This document shows positions 17,244-25,482 of a DNA stretch of 49,764 bases, one piece after another. How positions within the stretch are numbered: the first letter of the stretch is position 1; each line of letters begins with the position of its first letter. The DNA is from Bacteroidota bacterium (GTDB lineage Bacteria > Bacteroidota > Bacteroidia > Chitinophagales > Saprospiraceae). Both the position numbers and the translations under genes were made by a program. The stretch spans positions 1 to 49,764 of the forward strand of contig JAKOXM010000281.1 in NCBI GenBank assembly GCA_029781095.1, given 5' to 3'. The notes under the pieces were generated by a model, which did no database searches, was not told the origin of the DNA, and saw only the letters and a list, made by a program, of their open reading frames with translations.

Positions 17244-17259
17244 ATTTTAAATTTTTACC

Positions 17260-18852
17260 ATGACCAACGAATTTCTGAACAACGTAATCGAAGATAACGA
17301 GGAATATCGGGATCATATCGCGACGGTCGACCAGTCGGGTAAACGGATATGGTTGTATCCACGGAAGCCGTCGGGGCGTTTTTACAATGCCCGGACCTGG
17401 GTTAGCTTCGCTTTTCTGGTTGTGTTCCTGCTCATGCCGTTTATCAAGATAGACGGAGAACAGTTTCTTCAGTTTAATATACTGGAGCGGAGATTCGTTT
17501 TGTTCGGACTGGTATTTACGCCGCAGGATTTTCACCTGTTTGTTTTGGCGATGCTCACGTTTATCGTGTTCATTATTCTTTTTACGGTGGTATACGGGCG
17601 ATTGTTTTGCGGGTGGGTATGCCCGCAAACCGTTTTTATGGAAATGATTTTCCGTAAAATAGAATACTGGATCGAAGGAGATGCAAGCGAGCAGCGTTTG
17701 CTGGATAAAGCACCCTGGAACCCGGAAAAAATCAGGAAAAAAGCGCTGAAACACGCTATTTTCTTTGCCATTGCCGTGGTGGTTTCCAACTACTTTCTCG
17801 CCTACATCATCGGGATGGACTCGGTACTCAAAATTGTCAGCGAACCGGTAGGGCAAAACTTTGGCGGATTCGTGACCATGCTGATTTTCTCGGGCGTTTT
17901 TTACGGCGTTTTCTCACGGTTACGGGAGCAGGTGTGCACGACTATTTGTCCGTACGGGCGTTTGCAGGGGGTGTTGCTGGTGCGCGATTCGATCGTGGTG
18001 GCATACGACTATGTTCGGGGCGAACCACGCGGAAAACTTAAAAAGGAAAAACAGCCCGGGCCGCCACCCCGGCCTGTTGAATATATCGATCCGGTACAGC
18101 AAATCAGGTCGTCTGTAGGCGAGGCCGCCGGAAACCAGTCTACCGCCGGCAAAACAGGCGATTGTATCGACTGCAAACTTTGTATTGCCGTGTGCCCAAC
18201 CGGGATCGATATACGAAATGGCACCCAGCTGGAATGCACCAATTGTACGGCCTGCATCGATGCCTGCGATGCGATCATGGACAAAGTGGGCCGACCGCGG
18301 GGTTTGATCAGGTACGATTCCATGACGGGTATCGAATCGGGTCGCCGGAAAATATTCACAACCCGGGTTTATGCCTACACGGCTGTTTTGTTCGCCTTGC
18401 TTGCACTGGATATCTTCCTGATCGCCCGGCGGGGCATTGTCGAAACGATCATTTTGCGATCGCCGGGTCAGCTTTACCAGGAAAAGAACGACACGCACCT
18501 TACCAATCTGTATACATACGTTCTGATCAATAAAACGAACAAGGATCTGCCTGTCGAGATGCAAATGGCTACACCCGGCGGCCTTATCCAGATTGTCGGT
18601 CAGGCGCCTGCATCCATTCCCAAAAGCAGCAAGATCGAAGGCGCGTTTTTTGTCGAAATGCCGACCGATCTTCTAAAAGGCCGCAAAACGCCCATTAAAA
18701 TCGATATCATGTCGGATGGCAAGATGATCGACGAAGTGGAAACGAACTTTATGGGGCCGGGCGGAACCCGCCAAAACAAGGGAAAAGCAGATGAAGAAAA
18801 ACGGGAAGAAAAGCACGGCGACGACTCCTCCGGAAAGAAAGACCACGACTAG
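17260..18852 (+). CDS. ccoG: cbb3 oxidase accessory ferredoxin-type protein CcoG
   Basis: A 530-residue inner-membrane polyferredoxin of the CcoG/FixG/RdxA family, implicated in copper reduction during cbb3 assembly. It has several N-terminal helices and the FCGWVCPQTVF motif (C117, C121). The CTTICPYGRLQG stretch follows, and then two 4Fe-4S motifs, CIDCKLCIAVCP starting at C302 and CTNCTACIDAC starting at C326. The C-terminal third has another helix and a periplasmic Ig-like domain (about 400-500), then a very charged tail. It precedes ccoH by 42 bp. Confidence 0.95.
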   Translation: MTNEFLNNVIEDNEEYRDHIATVDQSGKRIWLYPRKPSGRFYNARTWVSFAFLVVFLLMPFIKIDGEQFLQFNILERRFVLFGLVFTPQDFHLFVLAMLTFIVFIILFTVVYGRLFCGWVCPQTVFMEMIFRKIEYWIEGDASEQRLLDKAPWNPEKIRKKALKHAIFFAIAVVVSNYFLAYIIGMDSVLKIVSEPVGQNFGGFVTMLIFSGVFYGVFSRLREQVCTTICPYGRLQGVLLVRDSIVVAYDYVRGEPRGKLKKEKQPGPPPRPVEYIDPVQQIRSSVGEAAGNQSTAGKTGDCIDCKLCIAVCPTGIDIRNGTQLECTNCTACIDACDAIMDKVGRPRGLIRYDSMTGIESGRRKIFTTRVYAYTAVLFALLALDIFLIARRGIVETIILRSPGQLYQEKNDTHLTNLYTYVLINKTNKDLPVEMQMATPGGLIQIVGQAPASIPKSSKIEGAFFVEMPTDLLKGRKTPIKIDIMSDGKMIDEVETNFMGPGGTRQNKGKADEEKREEKHGDDSSGKKDHD

Positions 18853-18894
18853 CAAAGGGGTTCCGGTATTTAACAAACAAAAACTTCGTTTATT

Positions 18895-19335
18895 ATGAAA
18901 TTCAATTGGGGTACCGGCATTGCACTTTTTTTTAGTGCGTTCGTATTGGCCATGTTGGGGCTGGTGTTTGCTTCAAGCGCGCACGACCCGGGTCTTGTAC
19001 AGAAGGATTATTACAACCTCGACATAAATTACCAGGCGCACCTCGAAAAAAAACAGAATACCGCCTCGCTGGCCGCATTGCCGCAGGTTGTATTTCAGGG
19101 AAGCGATAAAATTGTTGCCATAAAATTCCCGGCAGACATGCATGTCACGGAAGGGACGGCCCGGTTCTATCGTTCTTCAACGCCGGGCGACGATTTTGTT
19201 ATAAACCTGACGGATAAAGAATCGCTCGCCGTACCCGTTGAAAAACTTGCCGCTGGCCGCTGGCACGTTGAACTCGACTGGGGCGCCGCCGACGGCAGGA
19301 AGTTCTATTGGGAAACCACCGTGAATGTTATGTAA
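18895..19335 (+). CDS. ccoH: FixH/CcoH family protein
   Basis: The 146-residue protein has one N-terminal membrane helix (about 7-27) and a periplasmic beta-sandwich of the FixH type, with QKDYYNLDINYQ after the helix and RWHVELDWG near the C terminus. FixH/CcoH assists assembly of cbb3 oxidase with CcoG. Its place directly after ccoG supports the call. A 141-bp spacer with short inverted repeats separates it from the next gene. Confidence 0.88.
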   Translation: MKFNWGTGIALFFSAFVLAMLGLVFASSAHDPGLVQKDYYNLDINYQAHLEKKQNTASLAALPQVVFQGSDKIVAIKFPADMHVTEGTARFYRSSTPGDDFVINLTDKESLAVPVEKLAAGRWHVELDWGAADGRKFYWETTVNVM

Positions 19336-19476
19336 AACAGGTAAAAAGGGTGTTGTGGGTCCTGCTGATAAGGACTTAATGGAGTTCATCAAGGTTAAAA
19401 CTTCTTGATTCTCAACCTGTTTCAATGCCCTCAACCTTTCTCAACCGAATTTACGAGACAACATTTTCCTGTACTA

Positions 19477-20169
19477 ATGACCATCTTGTCACCGCTTCTT
19501 CTCGGACTTGCCGGCAGCCTGCATTGCGTGGGTATGTGCGGGCCGTTGATGCTGGCATTGCCGCTCGATGCGTCAGGAAGGTGGATGGTGATCCGTCAAA
19601 TGCTGGTTTACCACAGCGGCCGCATACTGACCTATGCGATACTGGGTGTTCTGTTTGGCCTTGCCGGAAAAGGAATGGCAATTGCCGGGTTCCAAAAAGG
19701 ATTGTCTGTTACGGCGGGTATTTTTATGGTGCTCATGGCCTTTTTGGCCTGGCGTTTCGAGCGCATTGTGACAAATTTGCCGGGTTTCGGTGCATTTACC
19801 CGGCGTGTCCAGATGCAAATCGGCCATTTGCTGAAGAAGCACCCGCGGGGCGCGTCTTTCTTTGTGGGGCAACTCAACGGCCTTTTGCCTTGCGGGATGG
19901 TATATGTCGCCCTGGCAGGCGCCGTTTCCACTACCGGCGGCGCTGAAGGAGGCATATTCATGGCTTTATTCGGATTAGGCACACTGCCTTTGCTGCTGAC
20001 GGTCACTGTATTGGGACATTCGCTGAGCCAGCCTGTTCGCAGAAAAATCAAGGTGCTTCAGCCAGTGTTGCTTACGCTTGCCGGCCTTTTATTGCTCCAG
20101 CGGGGGCTCCATCTCGATTTGTCGCTATTCGAATCGGCAGTACCCAAAGCGGGCTACGAATGTCATTGA
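19477..20169 (+). CDS. TauE/SafE (DsbD_2-type) membrane protein of the cbb3 operon
   Basis: A 230-residue polytopic protein with about six helices. The paired motifs LHCVGMCGP near the N terminus and GLLPCGMVY in the middle carry conserved cysteines and mark the DsbD_2/SafE-like family usually found at the end of cco operons. A role in copper or electron delivery for oxidase assembly is inferred from context. The start is set at the ATG at 19477, since the upstream 24 residues of the open frame look non-coding. Confidence 0.87.
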   Translation: MTILSPLLLGLAGSLHCVGMCGPLMLALPLDASGRWMVIRQMLVYHSGRILTYAILGVLFGLAGKGMAIAGFQKGLSVTAGIFMVLMAFLAWRFERIVTNLPGFGAFTRRVQMQIGHLLKKHPRGASFFVGQLNGLLPCGMVYVALAGAVSTTGGAEGGIFMALFGLGTLPLLLTVTVLGHSLSQPVRRKIKVLQPVLLTLAGLLLLQRGLHLDLSLFESAVPKAGYECH

Positions 20170-20194
20170 GTTGGAAGACAGTGCGCAGTGACAT

Positions 20195-20875
20195 ATGTTT
20201 ATGTACGATCGGGCCATGAAACAAGAAGAAATTGCATCTACGATACGAACCAGTTTTCCCCTCCTGCATGGTTTGGAAATATCAGATGCTATTGCTGCCC
20301 GGGCAACATCCCTGTCTCTGCCTTCCGGTAAAATTCTGATGCAACCGGGGGAAACGATCAACCTGATCCCGCTGGTGATAAAAGGCTCCGTCAAGGTGGT
20401 ACGCGCCGACGAGGCGGGCCATGAAGTGCTATTGTACTATATCCACCCGGGCGAAAGTTGCGCCATGACCCTTTCTTCCTGTCTTAAAAAAGAAAAAAGC
20501 AAGGTAAAGGCCGTTGTACAGCAAGCGACCCAGTTAATTGGTATTCCTGCCGATCAGGCTTATATGCTCGGTCGGAAATTCCCTGCCTGGCTTGATTTCG
20601 TACTGGATTGCTATGCGCGGCGTTTTGACGAATTGCTCGATATCCTGGACGAGATTGGATTCTCCAGCCTCGACCAGCGCCTTTCCAAATATCTGCGCGA
20701 AAAATCGATGCTGCTCAATACAACCGTATTGCATCTTTCTCACCAGGAAATTGCCGACGACCTCGGTACCGCCAGGGCCGTGATTTCCCGCCTGCTGAAA
20801 CAAATGGAACGAAAGGGAATGGTAAAACTGCTTCGGGGTCGAATCCGCATTTTAGCACTTATGCTACCTGAGTAG
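20195..20875 (+). CDS. Crp/Fnr family transcriptional regulator
   Basis: A 226-residue regulator: a cyclic-nucleotide-binding-like beta-barrel (about 20-135), a dimerisation helix, and a winged helix (LSHQEIADDLGTARAVISRLLK, positions 171-192). The N-terminal cysteine cluster of oxygen-sensing Fnr is missing. The only close cysteine pair is in GESCAMTLSSC, a feature common in Bacteroidota members. It follows the cbb3 operon on the same strand and is the obvious candidate for its control. The start could also be the ATG at 20216. A palindrome ACATA-N4-TATGT (20191-20204) overlaps the first ATG and would suit an operator if the later start is used. Confidence 0.92.
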   Translation: MFMYDRAMKQEEIASTIRTSFPLLHGLEISDAIAARATSLSLPSGKILMQPGETINLIPLVIKGSVKVVRADEAGHEVLLYYIHPGESCAMTLSSCLKKEKSKVKAVVQQATQLIGIPADQAYMLGRKFPAWLDFVLDCYARRFDELLDILDEIGFSSLDQRLSKYLREKSMLLNTTVLHLSHQEIADDLGTARAVISRLLKQMERKGMVKLLRGRIRILALMLPE

Positions 20876-20925
20876 CACAGTAATCGGGTATATCCGCAGA
20901 AATTTGTGGTATTATTGAAAACGAT

Positions 20926-21030
20926 ATGTTCAGGACGAATTCAAAAACGGTCAAATTCGCTATTGTATGCCTGGTTTGCACGGGCATTGCAATACTGGTC
21001 GCCCTGATCATTCAATTTATTCATGCCTAA
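20926..21030 (+). CDS. Possible 34-residue single-helix membrane peptide
   Basis: The open frame from ATG 20926 encodes MFRTNSKTVKF, then one strongly hydrophobic helix (about 12-32), and ends QFIHA. It lies between the Crp/Fnr gene and the DUF2892 gene on the same strand, 13 bp before the latter. A basic N terminus plus one helix is typical of small membrane proteins, but nothing identifies a family and it could be chance. Confidence 0.3.
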   Translation: MFRTNSKTVKFAIVCLVCTGIAILVALIIQFIHA

Positions 21031-21043
21031 ACATTTGCATGCC

Positions 21044-21256
21044 ATGAAAAAAAATATGGGTTCAACCGATAAAATCATTCGCATCATCCTGGCCATCGTG
21101 TTTGCCGCGCTGTACTTCACCGGCACTGTAACGGGGCTGCCGGGATATGTATTACTGGCTTTTGGCGCCATTTTCGTGCTGACCAGCCTTGTAGGTTTTT
21201 GTCCGATTTACGCAATAGTGGGACTTTCCACCAATCCTGCTACCGAACGCAAATAA
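21044..21256 (+). CDS. DUF2892 small membrane protein (YgaP transmembrane-like)
   Basis: The 70-residue protein begins MKKNMGSTDKIIRI, the typical DUF2892 N terminus, and has two membrane helices with LTSLVGFCPIYAIVG near the end, including the conserved cysteine. Function is unknown; in E. coli YgaP the same segment anchors a rhodanese domain. The start at 21044 is preferred over an ATG at 21023 on family grounds. It closes the strand run that starts with the cbb3 genes and has a strong terminator. Confidence 0.85.
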   Translation: MKKNMGSTDKIIRIILAIVFAALYFTGTVTGLPGYVLLAFGAIFVLTSLVGFCPIYAIVGLSTNPATERK

Positions 21257-21270
21257 ACTGACATGAAAAA

Positions 21271-21305
21271 AGGGCTTTTCCGTTGTCCGGAAAGCCCCTT
21301 TTTCT
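21271..21305. terminator. Bidirectional terminator between DUF2892 and C40 peptidase genes
   Basis: GGGCTTTTCCG pairs with CGGAAAGCCC (one bulge). It is flanked by an A-run before and a T-run after, so it can stop transcription from both convergent genes. Confidence 0.78.
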
Positions 21306-21432
21306 CATAATGCGTTTTGTTTTAATGTGCGGCGCTATCCTTAAAACAAGCGCCTTCAAGTCACATTTAACTGTGGATACAGGGTTTTAGGCGGCGTTTA
21401 AAAGCAAGTTGGTCGATCTTCTTCGTATGTCA

Positions 21433-22164
21433 TTACCATGCTGCTGCGGAGCCGTTCAGCTGTTGCGGCAAATCAAGCAGTTTGAGCATGGCAAGCGGTG
21501 CTACGCTTGCGCACATTTCCTTGTATTCTTCCGTGCATTCCGGCGACAACTCTTCGTCGGATTGAGAAGGAAGCGGAGACATGCGCAATGTCGCTTCGTT
21601 TTGAGCGGGAGATTCCAGAAGACATTTTTCCAGTGCCTGACCCGTAATTACGTCGCGGGCAAACATGATTTTCGGTCTCCAGTATCTGGATGTTGAGATA
21701 TTCTCGACCATGATCCCGCGTGAGCAGGTGCTGTGTACGCAAAAAACGCCCTCTTCGGTGTTTTTCACGACGAGGGCAACATGGGTCACATGTCCGCGCC
21801 GACCAAAAAAGACAAGGTCGCCGGGGAGAACGTTGTCAAAGCTAACTTCTACGCCCTGAGTGGATTGCATTGCAGAACTTGGCGAGACCTTTACCCCGAA
21901 TTCGTTCAGGGCAAAACTGGTAAAACCCGAACAATCAAACCCGGTCGCAGAGCTGCCGCCGCCGTGCCGGTATTCGATGCCAACGAAGTTTTGTGCATAA
22001 CCGGCAATAAACTCGCGCAATTGCATGATTTGTTCGCTTATGACACGGGGTAAGTGCGGGTCATTGTTAGCGATTGCCGGTGAAAACGAGTAGAAAAGAA
22101 GCGCGAGGGTAAAAAGAAAGGAAAGTGGTCGTTTGGGGCAACTGGAAGGAAGACTGTCGGACAT
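21433..22164 (-). CDS. Secreted C40 (NlpC/P60) cell-wall peptidase
   Basis: The 243-residue protein has a signal peptide (about 12-32, ending SPAIAN) and an NlpC/P60 domain. The catalytic cysteine is C78 in GFDCSGFT, the base is H128 in RGHVTHVAL, and the third residue is probably H144. Such enzymes cut peptide stems of peptidoglycan. The last 60 residues are an acidic, cysteine-containing tail outside the domain. The start at 22164 gives a better signal peptide than the longer frame to 22206. A promoter box lies about 190 bp upstream. Confidence 0.9.
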   Translation of the reverse strand: MSDSLPSSCPKRPLSFLFTLALLFYSFSPAIANNDPHLPRVISEQIMQLREFIAGYAQNFVGIEYRHGGGSSATGFDCSGFTSFALNEFGVKVSPSSAMQSTQGVEVSFDNVLPGDLVFFGRRGHVTHVALVVKNTEEGVFCVHSTCSRGIMVENISTSRYWRPKIMFARDVITGQALEKCLLESPAQNEATLRMSPLPSQSDEELSPECTEEYKEMCASVAPLAMLKLLDLPQQLNGSAAAW

Positions 22165-22352
22165 TGTAATGTCATTTTGGTTCGCAGTTGCAATCGGCAA
22201 CTGCACGCCCCGCCACGGGCGATTGATAGGTTTGTTAACAGAATTTGTCGGTGGTCAAGGGGCAATGCTCAGGTTTGCTTAGTGGCGGAAAATGTTCAGG
22301 GAAGATTATAATGAACAGTTAAAATGGATTGGTACGAATCGCAAACCTGTGG

Positions 22353-22360
22353 CAAAGGTA
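22353..22360 (-). promoter_or_regulatory. Bacteroidota -7 promoter box for the C40 peptidase
   Basis: Minus-strand TACCTTTG, an exact TAnnTTTG match, 188 bp before the start. This implies a long 5' leader with no obvious riboswitch. Confidence 0.5.
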
Positions 22361-22412
22361 GAAATGACTTTCAAAAAACAATGCATTTGAAACAAAAAAT
22401 GGAAAAAAGTTT

Positions 22413-23270
22413 TCAGTGCAATTGAAAAATATCTCCGTCTTGCAAAAAGGGCAATTGCCGGCGGTATTGTTGCAAATCCTCCATTAAAAGTTCGGCAGTA
22501 AACGAGCCTTCTTTCCCTGATATTCCGACGATCTGCTGTCCTGAAAAATCAATGATCGCCGAATCTCCGCTGTATTCAAAGCCGTTTCCATCCGTGCCTA
22601 CAATATTTACACCCGCCACAAAAGCCTGATTTTCAATAGCCCTGGCCATGAGCAGCGAGCGCCAGTGGTGGCTTCGGCGGGCAGGCCAGTTAGCGACGTA
22701 GAGCAGCAGATCATAACTTGCGCGATGCAACGCCGCTTCCGTTTTCTCTGCCCCCAGCGGCGGATTCGCTGCGTCTGCCGGGCTCTGAGGCTCGTCTTCC
22801 CTGCGGCCGGGGGAGCCGTTTCGGCTCCAGACGGGGAACCTCAGATCGTAGCACACCAGGGGTCGGATACGCCAGCCTTTCCATTCCACTACTAATTGTT
22901 TGTTACCCGGGGTATAATGCTCATGCTCGCCTGTAAGTTTGAAAAGATGCTTTTTGTCGTATACATCAAACGTCCCGTTCGGTCGCATGAAGATGAGCCG
23001 GTTGAAATACCGACCGTCTTCCCGGCAGATAAAACTGCCGGTGAGCGCTGCGTCAAGCATTGCCGCCTGTTCGCGGAGCCACTGCACGGTCGGGCCGTCC
23101 GGAGGCTCGGCCAGCGTTTTGGCATTCATGGAAAAACCGGTTGTAAACATTTCCGGCAGCAATACGAGATCTGTCAGGCCGCGCAGTGAGGCCAGTTTTT
23201 GGGCAAACATCGACCGGTTGGCGATGGCGTTTTCCCAGCTCAGGCTGGATTGCAGGATGGTGAGCCGCAT
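22413..23270 (-). CDS. Nitrilase-family amidohydrolase (omega-amidase/Nit2-like)
   Basis: A 285-residue carbon-nitrogen hydrolase with the full triad: E40 in LLPEMFTTGFSM, K106 in YDKKHLF and C140 in LVCYDLRFPVWSR. The bacterial relatives are omega-amidases acting on 2-oxoglutaramate or 2-oxosuccinamate, a repair step for glutamine metabolism. A Pro/Ala/Glu-rich stretch at about 151-184, between the cysteine motif and YDLLLYVANWP, has no counterpart in typical members and contains DNA palindromes. The frame remains intact across it. Confidence 0.9.
   Translation of the reverse strand: MRLTILQSSLSWENAIANRSMFAQKLASLRGLTDLVLLPEMFTTGFSMNAKTLAEPPDGPTVQWLREQAAMLDAALTGSFICREDGRYFNRLIFMRPNGTFDVYDKKHLFKLTGEHEHYTPGNKQLVVEWKGWRIRPLVCYDLRFPVWSRNGSPGRREDEPQSPADAANPPLGAEKTEAALHRASYDLLLYVANWPARRSHHWRSLLMARAIENQAFVAGVNIVGTDGNGFEYSGDSAIIDFSGQQIVGISGKEGSFTAELLMEDLQQYRRQLPFLQDGDIFQLH
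22772..22833. repeat. Palindrome-rich in-frame insertion inside the nitrilase gene
   Basis: CGTCTG at 22772-22777 pairs with CAGACG at 22828-22833. An inner hairpin GGAGCC-GTTTC-GGCTCC lies at 22812-22828. The segment is more GC-rich than its surroundings and encodes most of the extra 30 or so residues of the enzyme. Confidence 0.4.
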
Positions 23271-23507
23271 AGGATCGAACGCAGGGCATTAAATTGAAAT
23301 CTGTCCGCGAAGCCGCAAAATATCGCTTTTATACGGATTTGTGGCATATCGGGAGCGCCCACATGGCCTAAAATCCCCGTCCCGCCGGTAAAAAGTGCAA
23401 GGAAGCCTTTGAAAATGACATGATAATTATTTCCCTTTATCCTGACGGCCGTCCTTGAAAACACCCTGCTGCTGCTCCCAACTTTGAACCAACAAAAATA
23501 CTTGCAT

Positions 23508-24107
23508 ATGAAAAAGATATTGATAGCCGCCATGTTTATGATGACCTGCGGCATGCTTAACGCTCAGCTCGCCACGAGGGAAGAGCAGGACCTTCGCTTT
23601 ATGCGGGAAGAGGAGAAACTTGCCAATGACGTGTACGAGACGTTCTTTGAAAAATGGAATACGCTCCCTTTCAAAAATATAAAAAAGGCCGAACGCGTAC
23701 ATATGAAATTGATAAAGGATCTACTGGTTCAGTATAAAGTGACCGATCCGCTCGAAGGAATCGAGAATACAAGAGGAAAATTCCATTCTGCTCCGTTCGA
23801 CACCATGTACGCAAGGCTTGTTGCAACGGGCGCCTTTTCCGTTCAGGAAGCATACAAATCGGGCGCCTTGATTGAGGAAATGGATATCAGGGATTTGAAA
23901 ATACGTTACGAAGCGACGCAGGAGGCTCCTATCCGAAACACTTACACCTTGCTCCGGCAGGCTTCCGAAAATCACCTCCGGGCTTTTGTGCGCAACCTGA
24001 AACGGTTGGGAGTCGATTACACCCCGCAAGTGCTTTCCAGAGAAGATTTCGACAATATCACGGGCAAATCGAATACAGGAAGAGGGCAGGGGCGCCGCCG
24101 TTCGTGA
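23508..24107 (+). CDS. Exported DUF2202 ferritin-like protein
   Basis: The 199-residue protein has a signal peptide (MKKILIAAMFMMTCGMLNAQ). A four-helix DUF2202 domain follows, recognised by FMREEEKLANDVYE (E35/E36) and the C-terminal ASENHLRAFVRNL. Acidic residues and histidines in these helices suggest a metal site like ferritin-like proteins, but the function is unknown. The C terminus is a basic Gly/Arg tail. The ATG at 23508 gives the signal peptide. It ends in a strong terminator. Confidence 0.87.
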   Translation: MKKILIAAMFMMTCGMLNAQLATREEQDLRFMREEEKLANDVYETFFEKWNTLPFKNIKKAERVHMKLIKDLLVQYKVTDPLEGIENTRGKFHSAPFDTMYARLVATGAFSVQEAYKSGALIEEMDIRDLKIRYEATQEAPIRNTYTLLRQASENHLRAFVRNLKRLGVDYTPQVLSREDFDNITGKSNTGRGQGRRRS

Positions 24108-24176
24108 TTCGTTCCGATGTTCATTGGTGAGCCTTATTTCGGAAAATCAGCATTGTCGGGAAAACATTACACGCCG

Positions 24177-24217
24177 CCGTGGCGCAACTGAATTGCAGTT
24201 GCGCCACGGCTTTTGTT
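24177..24217 (+). terminator. Terminator of the DUF2202 gene
   Basis: A perfect 14-bp stem (CCGTGGCGCAACTG with CAGTTGCGCCACGG) with a 5-nt loop, followed by CTTTTGTTT. Confidence 0.85.
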
Positions 24218-24294
24218 TGGTGACGTTGGCCAATAATCTGCAGTTTCTGCATTGCTGACGACGATTCCAGTGACCACAGGTTTCCGGGATGCAC

Positions 24295-24302
24295 TACCTT
24301 TG
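24295..24302 (+). promoter_or_regulatory. Bacteroidota -7 box for the enoyl-CoA hydratase family gene
   Basis: TACCTTTG, an exact TAnnTTTG match, 21 bp before the ATG at 24324. Confidence 0.6.
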
Positions 24303-24323
24303 CCGCAAACCTGACCGAATTCT

Positions 24324-25094
24324 ATGGATATCACCCAGCAAGGCTATGTACGTACCGACCTCACGACCGACGGCGTGGCACATATCATTTTTTACCACCC
24401 GAACCACAATAGTTTGCCCGGCAAATTGCTCGGAGAACTGGTAGCTGCTTTTGAGGCGGCCGGCGGCAACCCCGCAGCCAAAGTCGTGGTGCTGCGCAGC
24501 GCCGAACACAAAACCTTTTGCGCGGGGGCCAGTTTCGACGAACTTGCTGATATTCAGGATTTTGATACGAGTTTGAAATTTTTTTCCGGTTTCGGAAACA
24601 TCATCAATGCCATGCGGACATGTCCCAAAATCGTGATCGGCCGTATCCATGGGAAAGCGGTAGGCGGCGGTGTGGGGCTCGCCGCTGCGACGGATTTTTG
24701 CATGGCCTCCCAATGGGCTTCCGTTCGCCTGAGCGAACTGGCCGTAGGATTCGGCCCCTTTGTTATCGGCCCGGCGGTGGAACGGAAAGTAGGCCCGGCA
24801 GCATTCGCGCAAATGACCCTGAATCCCTCCGAATGGTTTACAGCCGAATGGGCAAAATCGAAAAATCTGTTTCAGGAAGTATTTGATACGGCAGAACAAC
24901 TGGATGCCTACATAACCCATTTTACCCGAAACCTTTGCTCCTACAGCCCCGAAGCGCTGGCCGAACTGAAAAAGACATTCTGGCAGGGAACAGAGCACTG
25001 GAATTCGCTACTGGCCGAACGCGCGGCAATCAGCGGCCGGCTGGCTCTTTCCGAATTCACAAAAAATGCGATAGCGGCGTTTAAAACCAGATAA
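24324..25094 (+). CDS. Enoyl-CoA hydratase/isomerase (crotonase) family protein
   Basis: A 256-residue crotonase-fold protein, with oxyanion-hole segments CAGASF (66-71) and GKAVGGGVGLAAATDF (110-125). One catalytic-type glutamate is present (E138 in LSELAVGFGP). The position of the other crotonase glutamate is glycine (GGGVGLA). The pattern resembles the branch annotated as methylglutaconyl-CoA hydratase/PaaG-like in Bacteroidota, but the substrate cannot be fixed from sequence. It has its own promoter and is followed at 42 bp by a TerB-like gene. Confidence 0.87.
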   Translation: MDITQQGYVRTDLTTDGVAHIIFYHPNHNSLPGKLLGELVAAFEAAGGNPAAKVVVLRSAEHKTFCAGASFDELADIQDFDTSLKFFSGFGNIINAMRTCPKIVIGRIHGKAVGGGVGLAAATDFCMASQWASVRLSELAVGFGPFVIGPAVERKVGPAAFAQMTLNPSEWFTAEWAKSKNLFQEVFDTAEQLDAYITHFTRNLCSYSPEALAELKKTFWQGTEHWNSLLAERAAISGRLALSEFTKNAIAAFKTR

Positions 25095-25136
25095 CAGGGT
25101 TTTCGCACCTTTTTTTACATCAAACACCTTTTGCAA

Positions 25137-25466
25137 ATGCAAAACAATGAATGGACGTACGAAGAATTTCACGCTTTCGCGATGCTTTTTGCCGCCAATG
25201 CTGACGGGCACATCACTGCCGATGAGGAAATCCTGATCACGCCCACCCTGTCTGCCGGACAATATGAGCAAATCAAACGCGTGTTTCAGGAGTGTTCCGA
25301 CGCCGAAGCATTGGATATCATTTTATCTTACAAGGAGAAATACTGCGCTACGGCGGCGGACAAGGAAAGAATTCTGGCCGACATGCGGCTGATATACGAA
25401 GCGCACAACGGATTCGAACAGATCGAGCGCGGCATACACCATATTTTCGAGCGCATGCTTACATGA
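25137..25466 (+). CDS. TerB-like protein
   Basis: A 109-residue acidic helical protein. FAMLFAANADGHITADEE matches the first helix and metal-binding loop of the TerB/TerB-like family, whose members bind divalent metal ions and act in stress or phage-related contexts. No other ter gene is nearby. The ATG at 25137 is used; a TTG two codons upstream is equally open. The gene is convergent with carA, 16 bp apart. Confidence 0.72.
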   Translation: MQNNEWTYEEFHAFAMLFAANADGHITADEEILITPTLSAGQYEQIKRVFQECSDAEALDIILSYKEKYCATAADKERILADMRLIYEAHNGFEQIERGIHHIFERMLT

Positions 25467-25482
25467 TGACCCGGCGTATTTG

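Noticed and set aside
25137-25466. Tellurite-resistance or defence island from the TerB-like gene
   Set aside because: No other ter gene or defence gene is near, and single TerB-like proteins are common.
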